DNA of 64,000 nt from Vibrio quintilis (GCF_024529975.1 NZ_AP024897.1:2604001-2668000); one strand, 5' to 3'. Shown: positions 37,800-47,337, counted from the first letter of the stretch. A program made the numbers and translations. Notes: a model not told the origin generated them from the letters alone.

Positions 37800-39239
37800 A
37801 TGGACTATCCAGTCATTGCGAAACAGTTATTAGAACTCTTGGGTGGTAAAAATAATATAGAAGCATTAGCTCACTGTGCCACTCGTTTAAGACTAGCACT
37901 AAAAGACGAATCCATCATCGATGAAGATGCAATCGGCCAGTTAGATGGCGTGAAAGGCCAGTTTAAAGTGGCTGGCCAGTACCAGATTATTTTTGGTTCA
38001 GGCATTGTCAACAATGTTTATGCTGCGATGGCAGAACAAACCGGAATGGCTGAAATGTCGACCCGCGATGTCGCATCTGCCGGAGCCCAAAAACAGAATC
38101 TTGTTCAGCGAGCGGTAAAAGGCCTGTCTGACATTTTTGTCCCAATCATTCCAGCCATTGTTGCCGGTGGTTTGCTGATGGGTCTTTTCAACGTACTGAC
38201 AGCCAAAGGCTTATTCATTGACGGGCAATCTTTGATTGATGCCTATCCCGGAATGGCTGACCTGGCCAGCATGATTAACACCTTTGCAAATGCACCGTTT
38301 GTCTTCTTGCCTGTACTGCTGGCATTTTCTGCAACCAAAAAATTTGGCGGCAACCCCTTCTTAGGTGCAGCATTAGGGATGTTAATGGTTCACCCTGACC
38401 TGCTTAACGGCTGGGGCTTTGGTGGCGCATCTGTTGCCGGAACAATTCCAACATGGAATATCTTTGGCTTCGAAATTCAAAAAGTCGGCTATCAGGGTTC
38501 TGTACTGCCCGTTCTGGTTTGTGCATTCATCCTGGCAAAAGTCGAAACAGGACTTCGCAGAGTTATTCCTTCCGTTCTGGATAACCTGCTGACACCAATG
38601 CTGGCTATTTTCATCACAGGCTTCCTGACTTTCACACTGGTTGGTCCTTTCACCCGTGACCTTGGCTTCATCCTTGGTGATGGTCTGAACTGGCTGTATG
38701 AATCTGCCGGATTCGTTGGCGGTGCCATCTTTGGTCTGATTTATGCTCCATTTGTCATTACAGGTATGCACCACAGTTTCATTGCAATTGAAACGCAGCT
38801 GCTGGCTGATATTGCAACCACAGGTGGTACATTCATCTTCCCAATCGCAGCGATGTCAAACGTGGCTCAGGGTGCAGCATCACTGGCAGTTGCCGTCAGA
38901 ACACACGATGTCAAACTGAAAGGGATTGCGATGCCATCTGGTATTACCGCATTACTTGGTATTACAGAACCAGCGATGTTTGGTGTGAACCTGAAACTAC
39001 GCTATCCATTCATTGCAGCGATTACCGGTGCAGCCGCTTCAAGTGCATTTATCACATTATTCCACGTAAAAGCATTGGCGTTAGGTGCAGCAGGTTTACC
39101 CGGTGTTATCTCTATCGACCCGACAAAACTGGTTTACTACATCATCGGTATGGCAATTTCTTTCACCGTCGCATTCGGGTTAACTATTGCTCTTGATGTG
39201 AGAGAAAAATCAAAGCAAACAGCAAACGCTCCAGCTTAA
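37800..39239 (+). CDS. scrA: PTS sucrose-specific EIIBC component
   Basis: Takes up sucrose and phosphorylates it. The product is 479 residues: EIIB domain with the phosphorylated Cys26 in EALAHCATRLRL, then an EIIC domain with about ten membrane segments, including the conserved GITALLGITEPAMFGVNL and FVITGMHHSFIAIETQL. There is no EIIA domain, so phosphate must come from EIIA-Glc (Crr), as known for ScrA proteins. It is divergent from scrR and preceded by a ScrR operator. Confidence 0.94.
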   Translation: MDYPVIAKQLLELLGGKNNIEALAHCATRLRLALKDESIIDEDAIGQLDGVKGQFKVAGQYQIIFGSGIVNNVYAAMAEQTGMAEMSTRDVASAGAQKQNLVQRAVKGLSDIFVPIIPAIVAGGLLMGLFNVLTAKGLFIDGQSLIDAYPGMADLASMINTFANAPFVFLPVLLAFSATKKFGGNPFLGAALGMLMVHPDLLNGWGFGGASVAGTIPTWNIFGFEIQKVGYQGSVLPVLVCAFILAKVETGLRRVIPSVLDNLLTPMLAIFITGFLTFTLVGPFTRDLGFILGDGLNWLYESAGFVGGAIFGLIYAPFVITGMHHSFIAIETQLLADIATTGGTFIFPIAAMSNVAQGAASLAVAVRTHDVKLKGIAMPSGITALLGITEPAMFGVNLKLRYPFIAAITGAAASSAFITLFHVKALALGAAGLPGVISIDPTKLVYYIIGMAISFTVAFGLTIALDVREKSKQTANAPA

Positions 39240-39264
39240 CCCCCGCTTTCACATCTTTTTCTTT

Positions 39265-39292
39265 GCCCACGCTATCAGGCGTGGGCTTTTTT
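39265..39292. terminator. terminator shared by scrA and the convergent sensor kinase
   Basis: Stem GCCCACGC / GCGTGGGC (39265-39272, 39279-39286) with a 6-base loop, followed by six T on the plus strand. The kinase stop codon (39275-39277) lies inside the loop, so the hairpin is partly coding on the minus strand. Confidence 0.85.
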
Positions 39293-40561
39293 GTTGCTGC
39301 ATGTTCTGAACTCAATTAACACTTCTCTTCCGGTCTGAAGTTTCCTGGTACAATACGGCCACTGATAATGTTCAATCACCTGCCGGGTCAGCTTTAAACC
39401 CAATCCAAATCCCAGATTGGTCTCATTACCATCGGTATAACTGAAATTGCTGATTTTCACCTTATAGCCACTTTGAACAATTTCTACTTTCCCGTGGTAG
39501 GTATGCTGAAAAGCATTGCGGATTAAATTTCCTAATACGATCCTGACTAATGTCGCAGGCAACATTAATACTTCAGAATCCGTTTCAACATGAATTTCAA
39601 CTTTTTTATCCCGAACCAAATCATTCAGATCATGAATCAATTGTCTGAGCATCGGACCCAGCGCGATATCTTCTTTGACCAGATTTCCCAGCTCCCCCCT
39701 GTTCAGCCAGAGTAAGGTTTCACACAGTTCTGTCATGGTATAGCTGGCCCGTAAAATACGGCATACCACTTCCTGCTGTTTTTCCTGAGTGTTGTCACCA
39801 CGCTCAATCAGCTTTTTCATCAGCTCACTGTTACTGCGCACAACTGAAATCGGTGTCCTTAACTCGTGACTGGCATGAGAAAGAAATGCTTTCTCACGCT
39901 CCAGAGAAGACTGGACAGACTGTAAACTGGTACGAATGATATTCGCCAGATTATTCAGCTCATTATATTGAAAATCAGGCACTGGCTGATTCAACTCACC
40001 TGAATGAAGACTTTTTGCCCAGCCAATCAGCTTTTCAACCGGAACCGCAATATGCCGGAAGAGTAATAATGTCATCACGACAAAAGTCATAATGGCAAAC
40101 ACGGCATAGATAATCAGTTTCACATAGGGCAGAGGTAAAGGCATATTCTGACTGTAATCAAGCGGAACAATATCGGTTGCAACCCGGCAAATATAAATCA
40201 CATCATCCGGGCCACGGTCATAACGCAGGGCAAACACCGCAAATTCGGGAATATCAAAAAAACTGACTTTTTCAAAATGTCTGCCATAGGCCAGATGAGA
40301 TTCCAGTTCAGGTACATACGTCCGGACAATTTCTGGTGCATCTTTCCAGTGCCGGACAATCGTAAACCCCAGCACCTCCTTTGGCTTATCCCCTGTAAAT
40401 ATCACATTCTTTCCGACTTCAAGCATGCTGTACTTCATCGCGATATCAGCACCTTTCGTCAAATAAACGGCACTCAATGTTGATAAACCAAGGACGATGA
40501 GCATCCCGACCGAGGTCACCCCCAGCAAAAAGTAGATTTTCAGGCTTCGGCGAATCTGCAT
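39275..40561 (-). CDS. two-component sensor histidine kinase
   Basis: The product is 428 residues: a membrane helix near 12-35, a periplasmic sensor of about 110 residues, a second helix (148-170), a HAMP-like linker, HisKA with the phosphorylated His in FLSHASHELRTPISVVRS and a HATPase with NLIRNAFQHT and GFGLGLKLTRQVI. It is partner to the response regulator encoded six bases upstream. It resembles QseC/PmrB-type kinases in layout, but the signal is unknown. Confidence 0.92.
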   Translation of the reverse strand: MQIRRSLKIYFLLGVTSVGMLIVLGLSTLSAVYLTKGADIAMKYSMLEVGKNVIFTGDKPKEVLGFTIVRHWKDAPEIVRTYVPELESHLAYGRHFEKVSFFDIPEFAVFALRYDRGPDDVIYICRVATDIVPLDYSQNMPLPLPYVKLIIYAVFAIMTFVVMTLLLFRHIAVPVEKLIGWAKSLHSGELNQPVPDFQYNELNNLANIIRTSLQSVQSSLEREKAFLSHASHELRTPISVVRSNSELMKKLIERGDNTQEKQQEVVCRILRASYTMTELCETLLWLNRGELGNLVKEDIALGPMLRQLIHDLNDLVRDKKVEIHVETDSEVLMLPATLVRIVLGNLIRNAFQHTYHGKVEIVQSGYKVKISNFSYTDGNETNLGFGLGLKLTRQVIEHYQWPYCTRKLQTGREVLIEFRTCSNKKAHA

Positions 40562-40567
40562 AGGTCA

Positions 40568-41242
40568 TCAACTCTCTGGCTGGCGAATGACAAAACCGGC
40601 ACCGGACACGGTATGAATTAAAGGAGGCAAACCTGTTTTATCAACTTGTTTACGCAGATTAAACATATGGACTTTCAAGCTGTTACTGTCCGGCTGATCA
40701 CTACCCCAGACCGCCTGAATGATCTTTTCCCTGGAAACTGTCCCCGGTGATTCCCGCATTAAAACTTCCAGTATTTTTTTGGCAATCGGTGAAAGTTTCA
40801 ATACCTCGCCATTGCGGCGGACTTCACTTCCTGACAGGTTATACTCCAGATCATGCACCTGTAATTTGGTAATCTGGCCACTTTTTCGTTTGGATAAAAC
40901 CCTGATTCTGGCCAGCAGTTCCTCCATATCAAAGGGCTTTACCAGATAATCATCTGCACCTTTTGAAAAACCGTTGAGTTTATCATCAAGTGTATCCCGG
41001 GCGGTCAGCATAAGTACCGGCGTCTCAATCCCCTGAGAACGGATACGCTCACACACCACCAACCCCTCAATTTTTGGTAAATTCAAATCAAGAATCACAA
41101 CATCATATGGATTTTTTGTAATCAGATTGTAGCCTATCTGGCCATCTGCAGCGTAGTCAGATTCAATCTCTTCCAACTCCATATAATCGATAATTGCAGT
41201 TGCCAAATCTAAGTCATCTTCGACAAGTAATACTTTTAACAT
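40568..41242 (-). CDS. OmpR-family response regulator
   Basis: The product is about 224 residues. Receiver domain with acidic pocket VEDD and the phosphorylated Asp in VVILDLNLPKIEG, Lys in YLVKPFD; then a winged-helix domain (GEVLKLSPIAKKILEVL, KVHMFNLRKQVDKTG). I chose ATG 41242, with MLKVLLVEDD, typical of the family start; an upstream GTG/TTG extension is unlikely. It heads the two-gene operon with the kinase. Regulon unknown. Confidence 0.93.
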   Translation of the reverse strand: MLKVLLVEDDLDLATAIIDYMELEEIESDYAADGQIGYNLITKNPYDVVILDLNLPKIEGLVVCERIRSQGIETPVLMLTARDTLDDKLNGFSKGADDYLVKPFDMEELLARIRVLSKRKSGQITKLQVHDLEYNLSGSEVRRNGEVLKLSPIAKKILEVLMRESPGTVSREKIIQAVWGSDQPDSNSLKVHMFNLRKQVDKTGLPPLIHTVSGAGFVIRQPES

Positions 41243-41360
41243 GCGAAACCCTAATAAACCCAAACGATCAGCCCAAAGGGGGCCAATCATCTATCCGACA
41301 ATCATATACCACTGAAAATATACATCGTTTTCTGCTGAAATATACCCAAAGTTGTTCAGG

Positions 41361-41625
41361 TATACCCAAACAACCTGAAGATGCAGGTTTCAGTGAGATT
41401 TGTCAGGCTCTGAGACAAGGCACTGATTTGAAGACATAGTCATTCTACGTTGAAAATCAGTAACACCGTATCAGAGCCTGACAAACTCACCCGCAGGGCG
41501 TGAGCTGAAAGGCACATTTCTGCGTCAAGAGAATTTGAAAGGTGGGTACATTCCTGCATTCTCTTTCCTTGAACTGCCCCTTTCGGCTGCACGCTGAATC
41601 ATGCATCTTCAGGTTGCTTGGGTAT
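41361..41625. mobile_element. 265-bp MITE-like element with terminal inverted repeats
   Basis: The ends are TATACCCAAACAACCTGAAG... and ...CTTCAGGTTGCTTGGGTATA, about 24-25 bp inverted repeats with one mismatch. There is no open frame of transposase size inside. An extra partial end (TATACCCAAAGTTGTTCAGG) directly precedes it at 41341-41360. Related copies are at 8980, 19219 and 54305. It lies between the response-regulator operon promoter and the end of the iron ABC operon. Confidence 0.75.
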
Positions 41626-41773
41626 ATAACCGGAAAGGAGCATAATCGTATGCTGGTTAAGAGCTGGTTAAATAAGTGAACCTGATTTCATATCAAGCTC
41701 AATCAACCAAATCTGTTCAAACCGAAAGGTATCAGTTCTCAATGATAAAAACGGGGATAAGGGGCGGTTGACT

Positions 41774-42547
41774 CTAAGGATGAGAAGTACGTAAAGTCCT
41801 CACAAATGGAACATTTTGACTATCATAGGAAACCTCTGCTTCAACGCCATAGACATCGCCAATCAGCTCCGCTGAGATGACATCGCCGGGCACTCCCTGA
41901 GACACGATTTTCCCCTGATTCAGAACCATCAGATGATCGGCATATTGCGCGGCCAGATTCAAATCATGTAAAACCATCAGTGTGACATAATTGTGTTCTA
42001 TGGTTTGCGTTGCCAGATGCTCCAGCAATACATGTTGATAATGGAGATCCAGCGCACTGACAGGTTCATCCAGCATCAGGATATCAGGACAACGCATCAA
42101 AGCCTGAGCAAATAAAATCATCTGACACTGACCGCCACTCAGTGTTCTTACATCCCGGTTCGCCAGATGTGTCAGACCTAACTGATGCAAAATTTTCATG
42201 GATTCCTGTAACATCAGGTCATCCACACGCAGGCTCAGCGCATCAAGCCGCCCGAGCAATACCACTTCAATCACGGTTAGTCCGATATCCATCCGGATAT
42301 CCTGAGGCATATAGCCAAATAACTGCCGCCACACCGACACAGAAACAGCCTGATGCAATGTATCATTATACTGCAGTTCACCGGACTGAAGCGTCATATC
42401 ACCAAATAATGCTTTCAGTAAGGTACTTTTCCCGGTGCCGTTCGGCCCGATAATCACATTGACCTGTCCCGGCTGCAGAGAAAAGCTCATTTGATCAGCC
42501 AGTGTCAGCTGATCAATCTGAATATTTAAATTTTTAACACTCAGCAT
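41774..42547 (-). CDS. iron-complex ABC transporter ATP-binding protein (FecE/FhuC type)
   Basis: The product is 257 residues. Walker A IIGPNGTGKSTLLKALFG, signature LSGGQCQMILFAQALM, Walker B ILMLDEPVSALD, H-loop LMVLHDLNLAAQYADHL, typical of siderophore/haem/cobalamin importers. It overlaps the permease gene by seven bases. Last gene of the Fur-box operon. Confidence 0.92.
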   Translation of the reverse strand: MLSVKNLNIQIDQLTLADQMSFSLQPGQVNVIIGPNGTGKSTLLKALFGDMTLQSGELQYNDTLHQAVSVSVWRQLFGYMPQDIRMDIGLTVIEVVLLGRLDALSLRVDDLMLQESMKILHQLGLTHLANRDVRTLSGGQCQMILFAQALMRCPDILMLDEPVSALDLHYQHVLLEHLATQTIEHNYVTLMVLHDLNLAAQYADHLMVLNQGKIVSQGVPGDVISAELIGDVYGVEAEVSYDSQNVPFVRTLRTSHP

Positions 42548-43602
42548 AGTGCACGTCTTCCACGGATAATCAGCCAGAAGAAAAAAGGAACCCCGATAAT
42601 GGCCGTCACAATACCAATCGGGAACAACGCACCGGGGACAATCACTTTAGATAATACAGAAGCGGTTGATAACAAAAAGGCACCAGTTAAGAATGACAAT
42701 GGTAAAAAGAAGCGCTGATCTTCGCCCACCAGAATCCGTGCAATGTTTGGTGCCACAATGCCAACAAATCCGATAATCCCAACAAAGCTGGTCACGGTTG
42801 CGGTCATCAGCGCAACAATAAATAAGGTTTTCAGACGAAGGCGGGTAATATCAATCCCTAAGCTTTTCGCCCGTTCTTCTCCCAGCCGCAGGGCTGTCAG
42901 CTTCCATGCATCTTTCATCAAAGCCATGAAACACACCAGAGTCACGCCGCCGGTCAGAAGCAAATTGTCCCATGTGGCTTTGGATAAGCTGCCAAACAGC
43001 CAGAATAAAATCTGCTGACTCAACTCAGGAGAAGCCACAAACTGAACCAGAGACAGTAAAGACTGAAACAGAAAAAGCAGTGCAATCCCTGCCAGCACCA
43101 GTTGCCCTGATGTAATATGCCGCATCATCGCCATCGCAAACAAAAAGCAGGCGGATAACATACAGCAAATAAACGCACCAACCGGAACAGCAAAGTGGAC
43201 TGAAATATCAGCCGCACCAATATATAGCATCAACGCCGCGCCAAACCCGGCCGCCGCCGCCATGCCTAATGTATAAGGGCTGGCCATGGGGTTATTGAGC
43301 AATGTCTGCATCTCAGCCCCGCCAATACCGAGAGAACCGCCGACAATAATCGCCATCAGTGCAATCGGTAAACGCAGGTTCGTAACAATGACCTGCGTCA
43401 TTCCATCCACGGAAACCGGCAAACCAACCCAGTTCAATAGCGCATGTCCCACCCGGCTGACATCCAGCATAGAAGGACCCGTCATCACATCAAGAATGAA
43501 TGAAGCCAGAATCAGTAACGAGAAAAAGCAGAGTACGACCCAACGTCGCTTCTCTGCCTTTCTTTGCGCCTGTACAGCTCCGGAAATTAAATCTGAAGAC
43601 AT
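42541..43602 (-). CDS. iron-complex ABC transporter permease (FecCD/BtuC type)
   Basis: The product is 353 residues with about ten membrane helices. Signatures include LRLPIALMAIIVGGSLGIGGAEMQTLLNNPMASPYTLGMAAAAGFGAAL and FVGIIGFVGIVAPNIARILVGEDQRFFLPLSFLTGA, characteristic of the FecCD family. It forms a homodimer with the ATPase encoded downstream. The cargo (siderophore, haem or corrinoid) cannot be distinguished from this sequence alone; the Fur box favours iron. Confidence 0.93.
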   Translation of the reverse strand: MSSDLISGAVQAQRKAEKRRWVVLCFFSLLILASFILDVMTGPSMLDVSRVGHALLNWVGLPVSVDGMTQVIVTNLRLPIALMAIIVGGSLGIGGAEMQTLLNNPMASPYTLGMAAAAGFGAALMLYIGAADISVHFAVPVGAFICCMLSACFLFAMAMMRHITSGQLVLAGIALLFLFQSLLSLVQFVASPELSQQILFWLFGSLSKATWDNLLLTGGVTLVCFMALMKDAWKLTALRLGEERAKSLGIDITRLRLKTLFIVALMTATVTSFVGIIGFVGIVAPNIARILVGEDQRFFLPLSFLTGAFLLSTASVLSKVIVPGALFPIGIVTAIIGVPFFFWLIIRGRRALC

Positions 43603-43666
43603 CCGTAATTAAAACCTTCACTAAATAAAGATGGCAGATACAGTTCTGCCATTCATTGCTTTGAAC

Positions 43667-44764
43667 TTATTCTGTCATCCTGACAGCAAACGTTCCTTCC
43701 GGAACAACCGGCAGATACTGACGATAAAAATTAAAGTATGCCTGTTCAGGATCTAAATCACTGAACACCGCAGGGTAAAGTGCTTTCGCCAGATACTGAG
43801 TCATACTGGCATCAAGGATAGAACGCGATGCGCCCTGATAAATGCCATAGACACGCTTTTGTTTCACTGCCGGTAATGCTGACCATCCGGGCCGTTTGAT
43901 AAATCCTTTCAGACGGTTCACTGCTGTCTGACGGTCAATGCCCTGCCCCATCAGCATCGCACCTCCGGCTTTACCTGATTCAGTACCGGCAATGACAATG
44001 ACCTCAGGCGCGGAGGCAAGCACCTGCTCAGGATTCATTGGTCCCCACCACTCAACATAAGGTGCAGCAATATTATCGCCTCCGGCCATGGTCAGCATCG
44101 CGCCCCACATATTTTTGCCATAGGTGAAGCTATATTCCTTCGGGCCTTTGTTACCAAATTCGACATAGGCTTTGGGCTTTGACAGGTGCTTTTCCGCCAG
44201 CCGCTGACGAATCAGGTGAATAGCCTGACTGTATTCTCCGGCAATTTTTTCTGCCCGTTTCTGCTGCCCGGTAATCTTGCCAATAATCGCAGTGCTGTCC
44301 AGATGTTTTTGTAATGTCTGAGCGTTATAATCCACTACAACCACCGGCACACCGGCATCTTCAATTCTCTGAACATCGGTACCCAGTCCTTTATATTGCC
44401 AGTCTGCCAGCAGCAGGACATCAGGTCGCAAACTCAGCACTTTTTCAATAGAAAAAGTTTGCGCTTCGACTTCTCCCACATCAGGAATGTTGGCCAGTGC
44501 CGGATTATGGGCGGTATATAACTTCCAGCTTGCTGGTCGCCAGACTTTCCAGGTATCCCGGGAAATGCCAACCACATGTTCAAATGCTTTCTCTCCACCG
44601 ATCGCCATATAATCTTCAGCATAGAAACCAAGAACAACCCGCTTTGCAGGCACATCAACGGCCACTTTTCTGCCCGCAATATCTTCTATCGTCGTCACTT
44701 TTGCCTGGGTTACAAAAGGAATGGCACTCATCAGTACCGTCATCAGTAATTGTTTTATCTTCAT
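43667..44764 (-). CDS. iron-complex ABC transporter substrate-binding protein
   Basis: Periplasmic class III receptor of 365 residues with a signal peptide ending VTQA. It contains TIEDIAGRKVAVDVPAKRVVLGFYAEDYMAIG, LRPDVLLLADW, an AGVPVVVVDYN strand, and the long helix-linked C-lobe ending FYRQYLPVVPEG. It heads a three-gene operon with the permease and ATPase genes, preceded by a Fur-like box at 44910-44928. No TonB-dependent receptor gene is nearby. Confidence 0.9.
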   Translation of the reverse strand: MKIKQLLMTVLMSAIPFVTQAKVTTIEDIAGRKVAVDVPAKRVVLGFYAEDYMAIGGEKAFEHVVGISRDTWKVWRPASWKLYTAHNPALANIPDVGEVEAQTFSIEKVLSLRPDVLLLADWQYKGLGTDVQRIEDAGVPVVVVDYNAQTLQKHLDSTAIIGKITGQQKRAEKIAGEYSQAIHLIRQRLAEKHLSKPKAYVEFGNKGPKEYSFTYGKNMWGAMLTMAGGDNIAAPYVEWWGPMNPEQVLASAPEVIVIAGTESGKAGGAMLMGQGIDRQTAVNRLKGFIKRPGWSALPAVKQKRVYGIYQGASRSILDASMTQYLAKALYPAVFSDLDPEQAYFNFYRQYLPVVPEGTFAVRMTE

Positions 44765-44909
44765 TATTATTCCAATTCTATCTGCACCAAAGTGATTGAA
44801 AATTTGTCAGTCACAAAGTTCAGGTGTGATACACCTTCAAAGTGTGGGTGATATTATGTTGTGTTTTTCATCATTAAACCGACAAGGCTGGTTATTATAT
44901 ATAAACGCA

Positions 44910-44928
44910 AATAATAGTCACTCTCATT
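44910..44928. promoter_or_regulatory. Fur box
   Basis: Read on the minus strand the 19 bases AATGAGAGTGACTATTATT match the Fur consensus AATGATAATGATTATCATT at 15 positions. It lies about 150 bases upstream of the receptor start, in the spacer shared with thiD. Confidence 0.6.
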
Positions 44929-45032
44929 TTTAATAAGAATCAGCTATAAACCATATTAAAAATGAAACGGTTGTATCAGAAAAATGGAATGAATATCATA
45001 TCGGAATAGTGAAAGAGGTTTTTGAACAAGAC

Positions 45033-45060
45033 AACCGGAATCCATCAGGATTCATCGGTT
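45033..45060 (+). other. hairpin in the thiD leader
   Basis: AACCG-GAATCC-ATCA-GGATTC-AT-CGGTT forms a strong stem with a 2-base bulge, about 40 bases before thiD. It does not resemble a TPP riboswitch. It may be a terminator-like or leader structure. Confidence 0.4.
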
Positions 45061-45101
45061 TTCAATAACCTGGCATATTGGGACAGATGGAATAATAACG
45101 C

Positions 45102-45950
45102 ATGAAACATCAGACTCAGGATATTCCCGTAGTTCTCACCATCGCCGGAAGCGACAGTAGTGGCGGGGCCGGTATTCAGGCTGACATCAAGACGATTTCA
45201 GCCACCGGGTCCTATGCATGCTCAGTCATCACCGCAGTGACGGCACAAAATACCCAGGGTGTCGACGCAGTCCATCCTCTGCCAGCTGACATTGTGGGCC
45301 AGCAACTGGATTCGGTACTCAATGATTTAAATGTGGTTGCCGTCAAAATCGGGATGTTATCTCAACCTGACATTATTGAGGTCATTGCGGAGAAACTTTC
45401 CATATTCCAGCCCCGCTGGCTGGTGATAGATCCGGTAATGATTTCAACCAGCGGCACACACTTACTTGAACCGTCAGCCACCGGGATATTGAAAAATATC
45501 CTGCTGCCGATGGCTGATCTCATCACACCTAATCTGCCGGAAGCCCTCATGCTGACCAGTCACGCTGAGTCAGACTGCCTCCCGGCAATGCCGCTTTTAA
45601 CTGAACAGCTGAGAAAGATACATCCGAAAGGAATTCTGCTGAAAGGCGGTCATTCTGAAGACAAAAACTTTTGTGAAGATTTGCTCATCACCCCGGACGA
45701 ACAATTCAGTTTTAAGAGTGAAAGAATCACAACCAGCAATACGCATGGTACGGGGTGTACTCTCTCATCGGCAATTGCGTCATTTCTGGCTCAGGGCAAT
45801 ACGTTATATGATGCCGTGGCGCTGGCTAAAACATTCATATCTGCCGCCATATCAAATGCAGACAGACTCTGTGTCGGACAGGGAAAAGGACCGGTGCATC
45901 ACTTTCACGCCTTTTATCAGAGTCTGTCCGGCCCCGGAACCAAACGATGA
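45102..45950 (+). CDS. thiD: bifunctional hydroxymethylpyrimidine kinase/phosphomethylpyrimidine kinase
   Basis: Phosphorylates HMP and HMP-P for thiamine synthesis. The product is 282 residues. Features are TIAGSDSSGGAGIQADIKTISATGSYACSVITAVTAQNT at the N-terminus, VVAVKIGMLSQPDIIEVIA, VIDPVMISTSGTHLL, TPNLPEALML and the C-terminal TSNTHGTGCTLSSAIASFLAQG with the catalytic Cys-rich GTGC anion hole. Divergent from the iron transporter and convergent with the signalling operon after only ten bases. No thiamine riboswitch is visible. Confidence 0.95.
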   Translation: MKHQTQDIPVVLTIAGSDSSGGAGIQADIKTISATGSYACSVITAVTAQNTQGVDAVHPLPADIVGQQLDSVLNDLNVVAVKIGMLSQPDIIEVIAEKLSIFQPRWLVIDPVMISTSGTHLLEPSATGILKNILLPMADLITPNLPEALMLTSHAESDCLPAMPLLTEQLRKIHPKGILLKGGHSEDKNFCEDLLITPDEQFSFKSERITTSNTHGTGCTLSSAIASFLAQGNTLYDAVALAKTFISAAISNADRLCVGQGKGPVHHFHAFYQSLSGPGTKR

Positions 45951-45960
45951 AGAGGGAGAG

Positions 45961-47316
45961 TCAGCCAATATAAACCGCAATGGGCATATTGGTTTGTTTC
46001 TCGATTGATTTCAGCCGTGACAACAGGTTAGAGCTGATAGCGTTGCCAGCCGTCAACATCAGATTTCCGTTTGGCAGATACAAGTCTTTCTTGATAATCA
46101 TTCCCGGACGCACTTCGCTCAGGCCAATGCATAGCTCTAAACCATCCTCCAGCTGACCGGGTTTCTGAATCATCGCCAGATAAATCTCAATGACCTGCGG
46201 ATCATACATATGCCCGGCCTGCTCTTTCAGATAACCCTGAGCACTTTTCGTTGTCATCCGGCGCGGGTTATAAGGAGAAGCAACATAAAAATCATAATCC
46301 TTAATCACTTTAATAATCCGGGAACCAACCGGGATTTCTTCTTCCCGCAAATGATCCGGCCGGCCGCTGCCATCATAATGTTCATCCTGGTGATAAATGA
46401 TATCGACAAGCGGCTCAAATCGTTTGATATTAGACACAACCGTCGCCCCAACGACAGGATTTGCACTCGGAGAAATCGGGATTTGGCTTTCAGGGTCAAC
46501 TTTTGTCATCTCAATTTCTGCATCTTTTGCCCCAATCAACCCTATCTGATGCATCAGCCCGCATAAATAAACATGCCCGACTTCAGACTCCGGTAAATGC
46601 AAACGCTGTGCAACAGCCTTGGCCTGATTGGCAATCCGTTCTGCATGATCGGCCGGAAAACCCGTCCGGTGCTGAATAATCGCCGTGACCATACTGAGAA
46701 TATCCCGGAATGTTTTATTACGGCTTTTCAATAAGGCTTCGAGCCGCAAATTAGAGCCTTTTAAAGCTTCAGTTCTCTCCTCAACTTTCTGTTCCAGTTT
46801 CAGATTAAAATCTTTCAGCTTCGCGTTCGATTCTTCCAGCGCTTCATTCATTTGCTCCAGCTGCACATTCCGCTCTTCCAGCTCTTTTGCAAGGCGCTCT
46901 TTTTCTTTAGTCAGATAAAAAAACTCGGCCGCTTTTGCAACGGTCAGCTTCAGGTTTTCATTATCCCAGGGTTTACTGATGTACGTGTGAATGCCACCAG
47001 AATTGATAGCTTTAATCGTCGACTGAATATCACTGTATCCCGTCAATAATATCCGAATCGTTTCAGGCTGAAGCGCTTTTGCTTTTTCAAGAAATTCGGC
47101 ACCGTCCATTTCCGGCATTCGCATATCGGAAATAATAATCGACACCTCATGCTCAGCCATGTACTCAAGGGCTTCTTTCCCTTCATTAAATGCGGCAACA
47201 TGATAGCTCATCCGTAATACCCGATTGAGCGCTTTCAGGATATCACTTTCATCGTCTAATAATAATATGGTCAGCTTATCGGTTGTCTGCGACATATTTC
47301 CAGCTTTATTTTCCAT
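45961..47316 (-). CDS. response regulator with degenerate HD-GYP domain
   Basis: The product is 451 residues: receiver domain (phospho-Asp64 in IISDMRMPEMDG), a long coiled coil (135-200) and an HD-GYP-like domain (about 205-400). Catalytic residues are lost: HDIGK reads His256-Gln-Ile-Gly-Leu, and HHExxDGxGYP reads QDExxDGxGRP (310-320). It is unlikely to cleave c-di-GMP. In Shewanella the NO-signalling regulator HnoD is also a REC protein with a degenerate HD-GYP domain that controls its EAL partner HnoB; the EAL gene directly upstream here suggests a similar pairing. Last gene of the eight-gene operon. Confidence 0.9.
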   Translation of the reverse strand: MENKAGNMSQTTDKLTILLLDDESDILKALNRVLRMSYHVAAFNEGKEALEYMAEHEVSIIISDMRMPEMDGAEFLEKAKALQPETIRILLTGYSDIQSTIKAINSGGIHTYISKPWDNENLKLTVAKAAEFFYLTKEKERLAKELEERNVQLEQMNEALEESNAKLKDFNLKLEQKVEERTEALKGSNLRLEALLKSRNKTFRDILSMVTAIIQHRTGFPADHAERIANQAKAVAQRLHLPESEVGHVYLCGLMHQIGLIGAKDAEIEMTKVDPESQIPISPSANPVVGATVVSNIKRFEPLVDIIYHQDEHYDGSGRPDHLREEEIPVGSRIIKVIKDYDFYVASPYNPRRMTTKSAQGYLKEQAGHMYDPQVIEIYLAMIQKPGQLEDGLELCIGLSEVRPGMIIKKDLYLPNGNLMLTAGNAISSNLLSRLKSIEKQTNMPIAVYIG

Positions 47317-47337
47317 GGCGGCTATCCTGTATATTCG

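Noticed and set aside
45000..45101. TPP riboswitch before thiD
   Set aside because: The leader has one strong hairpin but none of the conserved THI-box sequences (such as CUGAGA).
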